Shown here: positions 5,780 through 12,819 of the stretch, piece after piece
How positions within the stretch are numbered: the stretch's first letter is position 1
Layout: every line of letters begins with the position of its first letter
Assembly (NCBI GenBank): GCA_030831045.1
Contig: JAURMB010000088.1
Coordinates: forward strand, 1 to 20,133
Direction: 5' to 3'
Length of the DNA stretch: 20,133 bases
Origin: Schleiferiaceae bacterium
GTDB taxonomy: Bacteria; Bacteroidota; Bacteroidia; Flavobacteriales; Schleiferiaceae
Notes under the pieces: generated by a model
The model's database searches: none
Told to the model about the DNA's origin: nothing
What the model saw: only the letters and a program-made list of their open reading frames with translations
Program-made: the position numbers and the translations under genes

Positions 5780-7924
5780 TTGAGCCTGCTGGCCTCTGCG
5801 CTGCTGCTCGCGGCCCTCAACGACACGACTCCGCGCGGAACCCAGCTGCGCGAAGCCACCGTAACCGGGCAGCGAATTCGGTCTTCCGCAAGCGAAGTAC
5901 GGCTCAAATCGGGCACCTTGTCGGGGCTTGGCACGCCCACGGGATCGGTGGAGTCGCTGCTCCGCACCTTGCCGGGCGTCGTGGCGAGCGATGAGCTGAG
6001 CAGCCAGTACAGTGTGCGCGGAGGCACCTACGACGAAAACCTCGTGTACGTCAACGGATTTGAACTTTACCGTCCGCAGCTGGCGCGCTCGGGGCAGCAA
6101 GAAGGATTGAGTGTGCTCAACCCCGACTTGGTTTCGTCGCTGAGCTTTACCGCGGGCGGATTCCATGCCGAGCTGGGCGACAAGCTCTCGTCAGCACTCG
6201 AAGTGCAGTACGGGCGCACCGACTCGCTTCGGGGTCGGGTTCGGCTCGGCGGATTTTCGGGCGGAGCGACCGCTTGGGCGGGAAACCTCGGCGTCAGTTT
6301 GCGCTACCGGAGCAACGTACTCTTCGCCCGCACTGGCGATATTTCGGGAGACTTTAGGGCGGACTCGCGCGACGCACAAGTCGTGTGGAACCGCCGCCAC
6401 GGAGCATGGCGCCACGAATTCCTTGGCATCGCGCAACAAAACGGATTTCGGTTGGCACCGACGAGCCGCACCACCGAATTTGGTACGGTCACCCAAGTAC
6501 TTCGCCTTCAGGTGGCCATGGCGGGAACCGAATACTACGGGTTTCAAAATGCTTTTGCCGGATGGCGGACCCGCCGTGCGTTGGGCCTTCGCCATGTGCT
6601 TGATGCCGAGGCCAGTTGGTCTCAAGCGCGTGAAGTGGAGCATTCCGACGTGGAATCGGCCTACCGACTCGGCGACGTCAACACCAACATGGGCTCGGAC
6701 CAATTCGGCGAAATCAGCTACCTGCGCGGCAGCGGCGGATTTCAGCGCTACGCCCGCAACGATTTGTGGATCAGAGATCTGCATACCGCACTTCGCGGCA
6801 GCCACCTGGTGAGCGAAACGGGCCAATTCAACTGGACCCTGGGGCAACGCCTCCAGCTGGCCCAAGACCGGGTTTCGGAGTGGATTAATTTGGATTCCGC
6901 CGGGTACAGCTTGATGCACCAGCCCACGATGGTGGTGCTCGGGCCAGCCGACACGAGCTACGTACCCGATTCCACCCTTGAACTGTATTCGGTGCTTCAG
7001 AGCCAGGGCCAGCTAAGCAACGCCAAGCACTGGATTTCAACGACCTACAGCACCAGCTGGCGTCTTGGCGCGCACAGCCTTCACCTGCGGGCGGGGCAGC
7101 GACTGATTCGCGACAGCCGTTCGAGTGAGTGGCGCTGGAGTCCGCGCGCCTCCTTCTCGGTAAGCCCCTCGGGGCCGGCGAACTGGTCCGCCTACCTGAA
7201 CGCAGGGAGTTATGCGCAGACCGCCACGGTGCGCGAACTGCGCAACTGGACCGCCAACGGCCTCGAAACCCAAGCCCGAATGCAGCACGCCTGGCACGGA
7301 ATCGTGGGATACAAGCGCTACGGAACGCGCAAGGGCCGCCCTTGGATGTATCAGGGCGAGGCCTACATCAAGTACCAGGACCGCGCCTTCGCGTTTGAGC
7401 AAGACGGTATGCGCCTTCGCTACCTGGGCACGCAGCCCGGCACCGCGGTTGCATTTGGCCTTGATCACCAGCTTCACAGCACGTGGGTGGGCGACGCGGA
7501 ATCCTGGATTTCGCTTTCGACGTTTCGCGTTCGTGAAAAATTTGACGGCGATTGGCAGCGGCGCGGAACCGACTACCGCTACGCCTTCAGTATGCGGGTT
7601 GAAGACCATTTGCCCGGGCAGCCCCAAAATCGCGTGTACCTGGTGACGAGCGTGACCGGCGGTTTTCCTTTCGGTCTTCCGTTAGAAAACGCCAAACCGT
7701 TTAAGGCACCACCCTACCGCCGCATGGATTTGGGGTTTGAGCGCGTACTTCCTGAATGGCGCGGAATTTCGCCCCGGCTTGCGCTCGAGGCCTACAACCT
7801 GCTCGAAATTCGGAACACCGCGAGCTACTTCTGGGTCATGGACATCAGTACCGCGAGCTACTACGCCGTACCAAATTATTTGACCAATCGTTTAATTAAT
7901 ATTAGCTTGAGAGCTGATTTTTAG
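5780..7924 (+). CDS. TonB-dependent outer-membrane receptor
   Basis: A 714-aa outer-membrane active transporter. Seen: an N-terminal hydrophobic stretch (SLLASALLLAALN), then a plug domain with LREATVTGQRIR, LLRTLPGV, YSVRGGTYDENLVYVNGFEL and FHAELGDKLSSALEV. A long beta-barrel with alternating aromatic strands follows, ending in NISLRADF with a terminal Phe. The start is a TTG: the in-frame codon two positions upstream is the TAA of the preceding gene and no ATG precedes the plug. The signal sequence is unusual, with no Lys or Arg in its n-region. No SusD-like partner is present, so the substrate cannot be named. The N-terminal carboxypeptidase-D-like domain common in these receptors is absent here but forms the core of the preceding protein. 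Confidence 0.9.
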   Translation: MSLLASALLLAALNDTTPRGTQLREATVTGQRIRSSASEVRLKSGTLSGLGTPTGSVESLLRTLPGVVASDELSSQYSVRGGTYDENLVYVNGFELYRPQLARSGQQEGLSVLNPDLVSSLSFTAGGFHAELGDKLSSALEVQYGRTDSLRGRVRLGGFSGGATAWAGNLGVSLRYRSNVLFARTGDISGDFRADSRDAQVVWNRRHGAWRHEFLGIAQQNGFRLAPTSRTTEFGTVTQVLRLQVAMAGTEYYGFQNAFAGWRTRRALGLRHVLDAEASWSQAREVEHSDVESAYRLGDVNTNMGSDQFGEISYLRGSGGFQRYARNDLWIRDLHTALRGSHLVSETGQFNWTLGQRLQLAQDRVSEWINLDSAGYSLMHQPTMVVLGPADTSYVPDSTLELYSVLQSQGQLSNAKHWISTTYSTSWRLGAHSLHLRAGQRLIRDSRSSEWRWSPRASFSVSPSGPANWSAYLNAGSYAQTATVRELRNWTANGLETQARMQHAWHGIVGYKRYGTRKGRPWMYQGEAYIKYQDRAFAFEQDGMRLRYLGTQPGTAVAFGLDHQLHSTWVGDAESWISLSTFRVREKFDGDWQRRGTDYRYAFSMRVEDHLPGQPQNRVYLVTSVTGGFPFGLPLENAKPFKAPPYRRMDLGFERVLPEWRGISPRLALEAYNLLEIRNTASYFWVMDISTASYYAVPNYLTNRLINISLRADF

Positions 7925-7933
7925 AACCATAAA

Positions 7934-8179
7934 GTGCGCGTTGTAGATCAACTACCCCATCCGAGTTTTCGCATCCAACTGCTTCATTTTGGGTCCAACT
8001 ACCTTGTTGAAATCGAGGCGGGCCCGATGAAGCAGACGTACCGCTACCCCACGGATCGCTTTGCAAGCCCCACCGCGGTTTGGGCCACCGTGACCCCCGA
8101 GTTTCTCGAGCAGGTGCGGCAGCACTTCAACGCCATGTACCGGGATTGGATGGCCACGTGGCCTGCATCGGAATCCTAA
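7934..8179 (+). CDS. Small conserved hypothetical protein
   Basis: An 81-aa cytoplasmic protein, last gene of the M23/receptor operon, starting with GTG 9 nt after the receptor stop. Seen: LPHPSFRIQLLHFGSNYLVEIEAG followed by QTYRYPTD and a helical C-terminus (VTPEFLEQVRQHFNAMYRDW). The pattern of a short beta-sheet then one helix resembles small uncharacterised proteins common in Flavobacteriia, from memory of such families. No catalytic motif, signal or membrane segment is visible, and no function is proposed. Confidence 0.72.
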   Translation: MRVVDQLPHPSFRIQLLHFGSNYLVEIEAGPMKQTYRYPTDRFASPTAVWATVTPEFLEQVRQHFNAMYRDWMATWPASES

Positions 8180-8254
8180 AAAAAAGGGAAGCCCGCGGGA
8201 GAAAACTACCCTATACACCTGACGAACCGAAGTCCGTCAACCTCCCGCGGGCTT
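8178..8254 (-). terminator. Long-loop hairpin terminator for ornithine aminotransferase gene
   Basis: AAGCCCGCGGGAG (8189-8201) and CTCCCGCGGGCTT (8242-8254) form a perfect 13-bp stem around a 40-nt loop. On the minus strand the stem is followed by CCC and eight T residues (8185-8178), as in an intrinsic terminator. The loop holds a second short stem, TGACG (8220-8224) with CGTCA (8235-8239). It lies 28 nt past the minus-strand stop. On the plus strand no T-run follows. Confidence 0.7.
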
Positions 8255-8282
8255 TATGATAACCGCGCAGGTTTCGAAAGGT

Positions 8283-9551
8283 TTAGGCAGCGCGAAAGTT
8301 TTTCACCGCACCGACAATTCGCGCCAAGGCCTCATCGAGTTCGGCGTCGGTCAAAACCAACGGCGGCGCAAACCGAATGATGTTTCCGTGGGTGGGTTTG
8401 GCCAAAACCCCGGCCTTGGCCATGGCAAGGCAAAGATCCCAGGCAACATGAGAATCTTCGGGCGTGTTGATGACCACCGCGTTCAGCAGTCCCCGACCCC
8501 GAACCTGAGCAACGAGCGGGTGCGACCCCAATTCCTGGTTGAGCGTAGCGCGAAAGTGAACCCCTTGGCGCCGAGCCCGCTGCATGAGTTCCTCGTCCTC
8601 AACGACGTGAAGTGCGACTTGCGCAACGCGAGCCGCAATGGGGTTTCCGCCAAACGTGGAGCCGTGCTGCCCGGGTTTGATGGTGAGCATGATTTCGTCG
8701 TCGGCCAACACCGCAGAAATGGGGTACACGCCACCCGAAAGCGCCTTGCCCAGAATGAGCACGTCGGCCCGCACGTAGGTTTTGGGGTCGCGCTCGCAGC
8801 GACCCGCAGCGCAGCTGCAGGCTCCGCACGTAGCCAACCACGAACCGGTGCGCCCGATGCCCGTTTGAATTTCGTCAGCCATAAACAGCACCTTGGCCGC
8901 ACGGCAACGGGCCGCCACTCCCTCGATGTAGCCCTCAGAAGGAACAAACACACCCGCCTCGCCCTGAATGGGTTCGACCAAAAACGCCGCCACGTTCGGG
9001 TTGACTAGAGCGCGATCCAGCGCCTCGAGGTCGTCGTACGGAATGATCTGAAAACCAGGCATTGCCGGGCCAAATCCGCCGTAGGAGTCTGGGTCGCTCG
9101 AAAACGAAACGATGGTCGAGGTGCGGCCGTGAAAATTCTGGCTCGCAACGAGAATCACCGCTTGATCATGAGCCACGCCCTTGACGTCGTAGGCCCAGCG
9201 GCGAGCGAGTTTGATGGCCGTTTCGACGGCTTCAGCGCCCGAATTCATCGCCAGCACCTTATCGTAGCCAAATCGCGTAGCCATGGCTTGCTCCATACTA
9301 CCCAGCTGGTCGTTGTAAAAAGCACGCGACGTCAGCGCCAAGGTCCGCGCTTGGTCCACGAGAGCCCCCACGATGCGCGGATGGCTGTGCCCCTGGTTTA
9401 CCGCACTGTACGCACTGAGGAAGTCAAAATACCGGTTGCCTTCGACGTCCCACACGTAGGGTCCTTCGCCCCGCTGAAGCACCACCGGCAGCGGATGGTA
9501 GTTGTGGGCTCCGTACTGGTCTTCGAGGGAGATGTAGTCGTGCGGCTTCAT
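8283..9551 (-). CDS. rocD: Ornithine aminotransferase (ornithine-oxo-acid transaminase)
   Basis: A 422-aa PLP enzyme transferring the delta-amino group of ornithine to 2-oxoglutarate, giving glutamate semialdehyde (arginine/proline metabolism, cytoplasm). Seen: N-terminal YISLEDQYGAHNYHPLPVVL, typical of ornithine aminotransferases; FDFLSAYSAVNQGHSHP; NSGAEAVETAIKLARRW; NFHGRT; EPIQGEAGV; DEIQTGIGRTG with Asp226; PLP lysine Lys269 in LGKALSGGVYP; HGSTFGGNP. Odd: between GRTG and the PLP lysine there is a short insert with four cysteines (Cys242, Cys245, Cys247, Cys252) followed by RDPKTYVRAD. Spacing C-x2-C-x-C-x4-C suggests a metal site or disulfides. ATG at 9551; single-gene unit, divergent from rlmD, ending at a hairpin terminator. 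Confidence 0.93.
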   Translation of the reverse strand: MKPHDYISLEDQYGAHNYHPLPVVLQRGEGPYVWDVEGNRYFDFLSAYSAVNQGHSHPRIVGALVDQARTLALTSRAFYNDQLGSMEQAMATRFGYDKVLAMNSGAEAVETAIKLARRWAYDVKGVAHDQAVILVASQNFHGRTSTIVSFSSDPDSYGGFGPAMPGFQIIPYDDLEALDRALVNPNVAAFLVEPIQGEAGVFVPSEGYIEGVAARCRAAKVLFMADEIQTGIGRTGSWLATCGACSCAAGRCERDPKTYVRADVLILGKALSGGVYPISAVLADDEIMLTIKPGQHGSTFGGNPIAARVAQVALHVVEDEELMQRARRQGVHFRATLNQELGSHPLVAQVRGRGLLNAVVINTPEDSHVAWDLCLAMAKAGVLAKPTHGNIIRFAPPLVLTDAELDEALARIVGAVKNFRAA

Positions 9552-9568
9552 GGGGCTGAGGATTTACC

Positions 9569-9576
9569 CAAAGATA
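9569..9576 (-). promoter_or_regulatory. -7 promoter box for ornithine aminotransferase
   Basis: Minus-strand TATCTTTG, a full consensus match, ending 17 nt before the ATG at 9551, which implies a short leader of roughly a dozen bases. It lies only 6 bp from the divergent box of the rlmD gene. Confidence 0.6.
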
Positions 9577-9582
9577 GCACCC

Positions 9583-9590
9583 TACCTTTG
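9583..9590 (+). promoter_or_regulatory. -7 promoter box deciding the rlmD start
   Basis: TACCTTTG, a full consensus match, ends 4 nt before the GTG at 9595. The position argues for GTG 9595 and a leaderless message, and against an upstream in-frame ATG at 9550 that would precede the promoter. Confidence 0.6.
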
Positions 9591-9594
9591 CGCG

Positions 9595-11025
9595 GTGATT
9601 CTCGAAAACATTCAGATTGACCGCGCCGGTGGGCGCGGCGTGGCGGTCGGCAAGACCGAAGACGGCAAAACGGTTTTGGTGCGCGGCGCCGCTCCCGGTG
9701 ACGTCGTAGACGTGCGCGTCATCAAGCGCCATAAAAACTACTTCGAGGGCCGGGTAGATCGGGTGGCTAAGTCGTCCCCGCTCCGCGTGGCCCCCACGTG
9801 CTCCCACACGGAATCCTGTGGCGGTTGTCCTTGGCAGCACCTCGGCTACCCAAGTCAGGCGGAATTTAAGTCGAACGAAGTCGAAGAGCAGCTGGTGCGC
9901 GTCGGCGGAGTTTCCCGCGAAGGCGTGACCTGGCACCCGTTCATCGCCGCACCTACCCCTTTTCGCTACCGCAACAAAACCGAATTTAGCTTCACCTTCA
10001 ACCGCTGGAAGACCCGCGGCGAAATGGATGCCAGCCCTGAATCGGAGCATGAACCGGGACTCGGATTTCACGTGCCTGGATTCTGGGACAAAATCCTAGA
10101 TGTTCAGGACTGCCATTTGATTCCAGCGTACGGCAACGAAATACGCAATGCCCTTCGCGATGAAGCCATCGCCCTCGGCTTGAGCTTTTGGCAGCCCCGT
10201 GCCAAAGTGGGCGCCCTCCGCACGGCCATGCTGCGAAGCAACCAGGCGGGCGACTGGATGCTCATCATTCAGTGGGGCGAGCACCCCGGCCCCGATGGAT
10301 TCACGCTGATGCACCGCATGACCGAGCGATTTGATCGCCTGGTTAGCCTTTATTGGGGCTTAAATGAAAAGGTCAACGATTCCATGTACGACGTTGATTT
10401 GCACCTGTTTCACGGAATTGAGGCGCTCGAGGAGCGCATGGACTCAGCCATTGAAGGCGGGCGGGCGCTTACGTTTTTAATCAGCCCCAAGTCTTTTTAC
10501 CAAACGAATCCGAAGCAAGCCCACCGACTTTACTCCGAAGCACTTCGCGCTGCGGGACTGAAGGGCGGCGAAACGGTATATGACTTGTACACGGGCACCG
10601 GAACCATCGCCCTGTTCATGGCCCAGGTGGCCGCAAAAGTTGTGGGCGTCGAAAGCGTTCGGGAGGCCGTTGACGCAGCATTCCGGAACGCGGAACGCAA
10701 CGAACTATCCAACGCGACGTTTGAAGTGGGCGACATGCGCCGCATTTTCACGCCCGAGTTTGTGGCGCGCCACGGCGCTCCTGATGTGGTGGTGGTCGAT
10801 CCGCCCCGCGAGGGCATGCACCCGGCCGTCGTGGCCGAATTGGCTCGGATTCAAGCACCCAAGCTGGTCTACGTTTCGTGCAATCCATCGACCCAGGCGC
10901 GCGACATCCAATTGCTGCGCGACGCCTACGACGTCGTGCAGGTGCAAGGCGTGGACATGTTTCCCCAAACGTTTCACGTCGAATCCATCGTGCTTCTGCG
11001 CGCAAAGTCCGCACGAAACGCCTAA
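9595..11025 (+). CDS. rlmD: 23S rRNA (uracil-C5)-methyltransferase, RlmD/RumA type
   Basis: A 476-aa SAM-dependent enzyme expected to make 5-methyluridine in 23S rRNA. Seen: an N-terminal TRAM domain (about 1-62); iron-sulfur cluster cysteines at about 69, 75 and 78 (CSHTESCGGCPWQH) and about 173 (VQDCHLIP); SAM site DLYTGTGTIALFMA; VVVDPPREGMHP; catalytic cysteine in LVYVSCNPSTQARD; C-terminal MFPQTFHVESIVLL. All are as in the family. The start is GTG: the reading MILENIQIDRAGGRGVAVG matches the usual TRAM beginning, and a -7 box ends 4 nt upstream. Assignment to a specific uridine (RlmD rather than another RumA/TrmA-family member) is by similarity. The phosphoribosyltransferase gene follows after 9 nt. 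Confidence 0.9.
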   Translation: MILENIQIDRAGGRGVAVGKTEDGKTVLVRGAAPGDVVDVRVIKRHKNYFEGRVDRVAKSSPLRVAPTCSHTESCGGCPWQHLGYPSQAEFKSNEVEEQLVRVGGVSREGVTWHPFIAAPTPFRYRNKTEFSFTFNRWKTRGEMDASPESEHEPGLGFHVPGFWDKILDVQDCHLIPAYGNEIRNALRDEAIALGLSFWQPRAKVGALRTAMLRSNQAGDWMLIIQWGEHPGPDGFTLMHRMTERFDRLVSLYWGLNEKVNDSMYDVDLHLFHGIEALEERMDSAIEGGRALTFLISPKSFYQTNPKQAHRLYSEALRAAGLKGGETVYDLYTGTGTIALFMAQVAAKVVGVESVREAVDAAFRNAERNELSNATFEVGDMRRIFTPEFVARHGAPDVVVVDPPREGMHPAVVAELARIQAPKLVYVSCNPSTQARDIQLLRDAYDVVQVQGVDMFPQTFHVESIVLLRAKSARNA

Positions 11026-11030
11026 TTTTA
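11023..11030 (+). promoter_or_regulatory. Possible internal -7 box for the phosphoribosyltransferase gene
   Basis: TAATTTTA, one mismatch from TAnnTTTG, overlaps the rlmD stop codon and ends 4 nt before the ATG at 11035. This repeats the spacing of other predicted leaderless starts. It could be chance in an AT-rich junction. Confidence 0.3.
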
Positions 11031-11034
11031 AGTC

Positions 11035-11529
11035 ATGGGAGAACGCACGCTGATCTTGGACGACGCACGAATGGCGCGCACGCTTGAGCGCATGGCTTGG
11101 CAAATTTTGGAACGGCATGCGAGCTCTGAACGCCTGGTGCTGGCGGGCATTCGGAACTCCGGTTATGCGCTCGCCGAGCGAATTCACGGCCACCTGACCG
11201 CCCACACGGCAGTGGAACTGATGGAACTCGAGGTCAACAAGCGCGAACCCTCGCTGCTCGACACGCGCTCTTCAGTAGACCCCAGCCTACTCGAAGGCGC
11301 CCATATCGTCGTCGTTGACGACGTTTTGAATTCAGGGGCTACGCTGCTCTACGGGGTCGCGCACTTTCTCACGGCGCGCGTGGGCCGCATTACGACCGCT
11401 GTTTTGGTCGACCGCAACCACAAGCGCTACCCCGTGAAGGCCGACATCAAAGGGCTCTCGCTGAGCACCGGACTTCACGAGCGCGTTGAAGTCGACTGGT
11501 CGACGCCGTGTGCGACTTATTTAGTTTGA
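11035..11529 (+). CDS. PyrR-like phosphoribosyltransferase
   Basis: A 164-aa type I phosphoribosyltransferase. Seen: VLAGIRNSGYALAERI near residues 35-50 (the pyrophosphate-loop strand), MELEVNKREPSLLD in the middle, and the PRPP-binding motif IVVVDDVLNSGATLLYG (about 91-107). VLVDRNHKRYPVKADIKGLSLST at the C-terminal side is typical of the PyrR/uracil group. Length and order fit PyrR-like proteins, which use PRPP with a pyrimidine base or act as regulators; whether this one is enzyme or regulator cannot be told. It is probably co-transcribed with rlmD. The last 13 nt overlap the convergent shikimate kinase gene. Confidence 0.82.
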   Translation: MGERTLILDDARMARTLERMAWQILERHASSERLVLAGIRNSGYALAERIHGHLTAHTAVELMELEVNKREPSLLDTRSSVDPSLLEGAHIVVVDDVLNSGATLLYGVAHFLTARVGRITTAVLVDRNHKRYPVKADIKGLSLSTGLHERVEVDWSTPCATYLV

Positions 11530-12041
11530 ATATAGGCCATTAGCTGGCTGACCGCACGGTCGGTGCTCAGCTTATCTACCGCAATTTGGTAGTTTGCGGT
11601 TGCATAAAAATCACGTCGTTCAAACAGGTGCTTTGCGATGAACTCCGCTAAGTTTTCGTCAGGCACATTGGCCAAAAGCGGACGTTTGGTTCCGCGCGAT
11701 CGGCTCGCCGCCAGCCGTTGGTGCAGCCACGAAACCGAAGCCGACAAGTACACCGTTTCGCCGTGGGCGCGCATCCACAGGGCGTTGTCGTAGTAGCAGG
11801 GCGTGCCCCCTCCGCACGAGAGAATTCCTTTAAAATTGCTCTGCTCCAGCAGAAGCTGACGCTCGAGCTTGCGAAAGGCCAGCTCTCCACGGTTCGCCAT
11901 AAAATCAGAAATACTCATACCCGACTCCTCGGTAATCAGGTGATCTAAATCCCTAAATTCCAACCCCAAAGATTTGGCTGCAGCGCGTCCTACGGTCGAC
12001 TTCCCCGAGCCCATGTAGCCCCACAAATACCAGGTTTTCAT
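11517..12041 (-). CDS. aroK: Shikimate kinase
   Basis: A 174-aa kinase phosphorylating shikimate at O-3 with ATP, the fifth step of aromatic amino-acid synthesis. Seen: Walker A GYMGSGKST (8-16, Lys14); DLDHLI (Asp31, Asp33) with the shikimate-binding aspartate; FRKLE with Arg57; GGGT (77-80); LID arginine in KRPLL (Arg120); FERRDFY near the C-terminus. All key residues are present and the length is normal for the family. ATG at 12041, preceded by TAGTTTTG. The gene converges on the phosphoribosyltransferase gene with a 13-nt overlap of coding ends and no terminator between them. Confidence 0.93.
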   Translation of the reverse strand: MKTWYLWGYMGSGKSTVGRAAAKSLGLEFRDLDHLITEESGMSISDFMANRGELAFRKLERQLLLEQSNFKGILSCGGGTPCYYDNALWMRAHGETVYLSASVSWLHQRLAASRSRGTKRPLLANVPDENLAEFIAKHLFERRDFYATANYQIAVDKLSTDRAVSQLMAYIQTK

Positions 12042-12050
12042 ACGTACCTA

Positions 12051-12058
12051 CAAAACTA
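12051..12058 (-). promoter_or_regulatory. -7 promoter box for shikimate kinase
   Basis: Minus-strand TAGTTTTG matches TAnnTTTG and ends 9 nt before the ATG at 12041, giving a leader of only a few bases. Confidence 0.5.
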
Positions 12059-12068
12059 CGCGCGACCC

Positions 12069-12098
12069 TTTGGTTTTTGCTCATTTGCGCTATATTTG
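12069..12098 (+). promoter_or_regulatory. Promoter of the tRNA-Lys/tRNA-Leu/msrB unit
   Basis: A -33 element TTTG (12069-12072), an 18-bp spacer and a -7 element TATATTTG (12091-12098). The mature tRNA-Lys begins 18 nt after the box. This is one of the most complete -33/-7 pairs in the window. Confidence 0.7.
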
Positions 12099-12116
12099 CA
12101 GCCTCGTTTGCGAGAC

Positions 12117-12189
12117 GACTCGATAGCTCAGCTGGTAGAGCAATACACTTTTAATGTATGGGTCCTGGGTTCGAATCCCAGTCGAGTCA
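12117..12189 (+). tRNA. tRNA-Lys (anticodon TTT)
   Basis: A 73-nt cloverleaf. The acceptor GACTCGA (12117-12123) pairs with TCGAGTC (12182-12188), with discriminator A. The D-arm has AGCTCAGCTGGTAGAGC. The anticodon stem ATACA/TGTAT holds loop CTTTTAA with anticodon TTT. The T-arm has GGTTCGAATCC. CCA is not encoded. Confidence 0.96.
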
Positions 12190-12215
12190 CGAAACGTTCT
12201 TCTTTTCAAAGTGTC

Positions 12216-12298
12216 GCCCTGGTGGTGAAATTGGTAGACACGCCATCTTGAGGGGGTGGTGAGCTATGCTCGTGCTGGTTCGAGTCCAGTCCAGGGCA
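12216..12298 (+). tRNA. tRNA-Leu (anticodon GAG)
   Basis: An 83-nt class II tRNA. The acceptor GCCCTGG (12216-12222) pairs with CCAGGGC (12291-12297), with discriminator A. The anticodon stem CCATC/GGTGG holds loop TTGAGGG with anticodon GAG (12250-12252). A long variable arm with GAGC/GCTC confirms a leucine-type tRNA. CCA is not encoded. It follows tRNA-Lys by 26 nt and is probably co-transcribed. Confidence 0.95.
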
Positions 12299-12307
12299 CT
12301 TTTTTTG

Positions 12308-12324
12308 GTCCGCTATTTGCGGAC
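12308..12324 (+). promoter_or_regulatory. Hairpin between tRNA-Leu and msrB
   Basis: GTCCGC (12308-12313) and GCGGAC (12319-12324) form a perfect 6-bp stem with loop TATTT. A run of seven T residues (12300-12306) lies just before it, 1 nt after the tRNA, and the msrB ATG is 9 nt after it. Because the T-run precedes the stem, it is not a normal plus-strand terminator. It may be a tRNA 3'-processing boundary or a leader structure limiting msrB translation. Confidence 0.45.
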
Positions 12325-12333
12325 TTCAACAAC

Positions 12334-12819
12334 ATGAAGATTTTTGGGTTTCTACTTTTGGCAATCGGAATGGGTCCGCTTGCCTCATGCCAATCAACGG
12401 TCAAGCCCATGAACGACGAATCTTTTCCGCTAACGCGCTCCGAAGCGGAGTGGCGTGCAGCCCTAACTCCTGACCAGTTTCGAATCCTACGCCAAAAAGG
12501 CACCGAATACCCCGGCACCGGCAAATACGACAAGCACTTCGAGCTCGGGACCTATGTGTGTGCGGGATGCGGCGCGCCCTTGTTTGGCAGCAGCAGCAAG
12601 TTTGATGCGCACTGCGGGTGGCCAAGCTTTGACGCCCAGCTCCCTGAGGATAATGTACTTGAAAAGCCCGACTACAGCCACGGGATGGTCCGAACCGAAA
12701 TCTTGTGCAAAAATTGCGGTGGGCACCTCGGGCACGTTTTTGACGACGGCCCTACGGCCACCGGCCTTAGGTACTGTGTGAACAGTGCATCAATGGACTT
12801 CAAAAAAGAACCGAAATGA
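12334..12819 (+). CDS. msrB: Lipoprotein peptide-methionine (R)-S-oxide reductase MsrB
   Basis: A 161-aa MsrB that reduces methionine-R-sulfoxide in proteins. Seen: signal sequence MKIFGFLLLAIGMGPLASC with a lipobox (LASC, Cys19), so it is predicted to be lipid-anchored in the envelope. The MsrB domain covers about 33-157: zinc cysteines CAGC (76, 79) and CKNC (125, 128), resolving-cysteine region HCGWPSF (Cys94), GHVFDDGP, and catalytic Cys148 in RYCVNSASM. All functional residues are present. The ATG at 12334 is chosen because it starts the signal peptide; upstream in-frame codons only translate the tRNA-Leu gene. No good promoter lies between tRNA-Leu and this gene, so it may be read from the tRNA promoter. 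The stop overlaps the next start (ATGA). Confidence 0.93.
   Translation: MKIFGFLLLAIGMGPLASCQSTVKPMNDESFPLTRSEAEWRAALTPDQFRILRQKGTEYPGTGKYDKHFELGTYVCAGCGAPLFGSSSKFDAHCGWPSFDAQLPEDNVLEKPDYSHGMVRTEILCKNCGGHLGHVFDDGPTATGLRYCVNSASMDFKKEPK

Noticed and set aside
6191..6919. Minus-strand open frame of 242 codons within the receptor gene
   Set aside because: Composition shadow of the receptor coding strand, with no domain or promoter.
8256..9008. Plus-strand open frame of 250 codons opposite ornithine aminotransferase
   Set aside because: Antisense to a fully conserved enzyme, and its start overlaps the terminator region.
9550..9594. Upstream ATG for the rRNA methyltransferase
   Set aside because: It would overlap the divergent ATG and precede both -7 boxes; the family N-terminus begins at GTG 9595.
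12256..12333. Upstream start for MsrB
   Set aside because: These codons translate the tRNA-Leu gene, a known artefact, and would destroy the lipoprotein signal.
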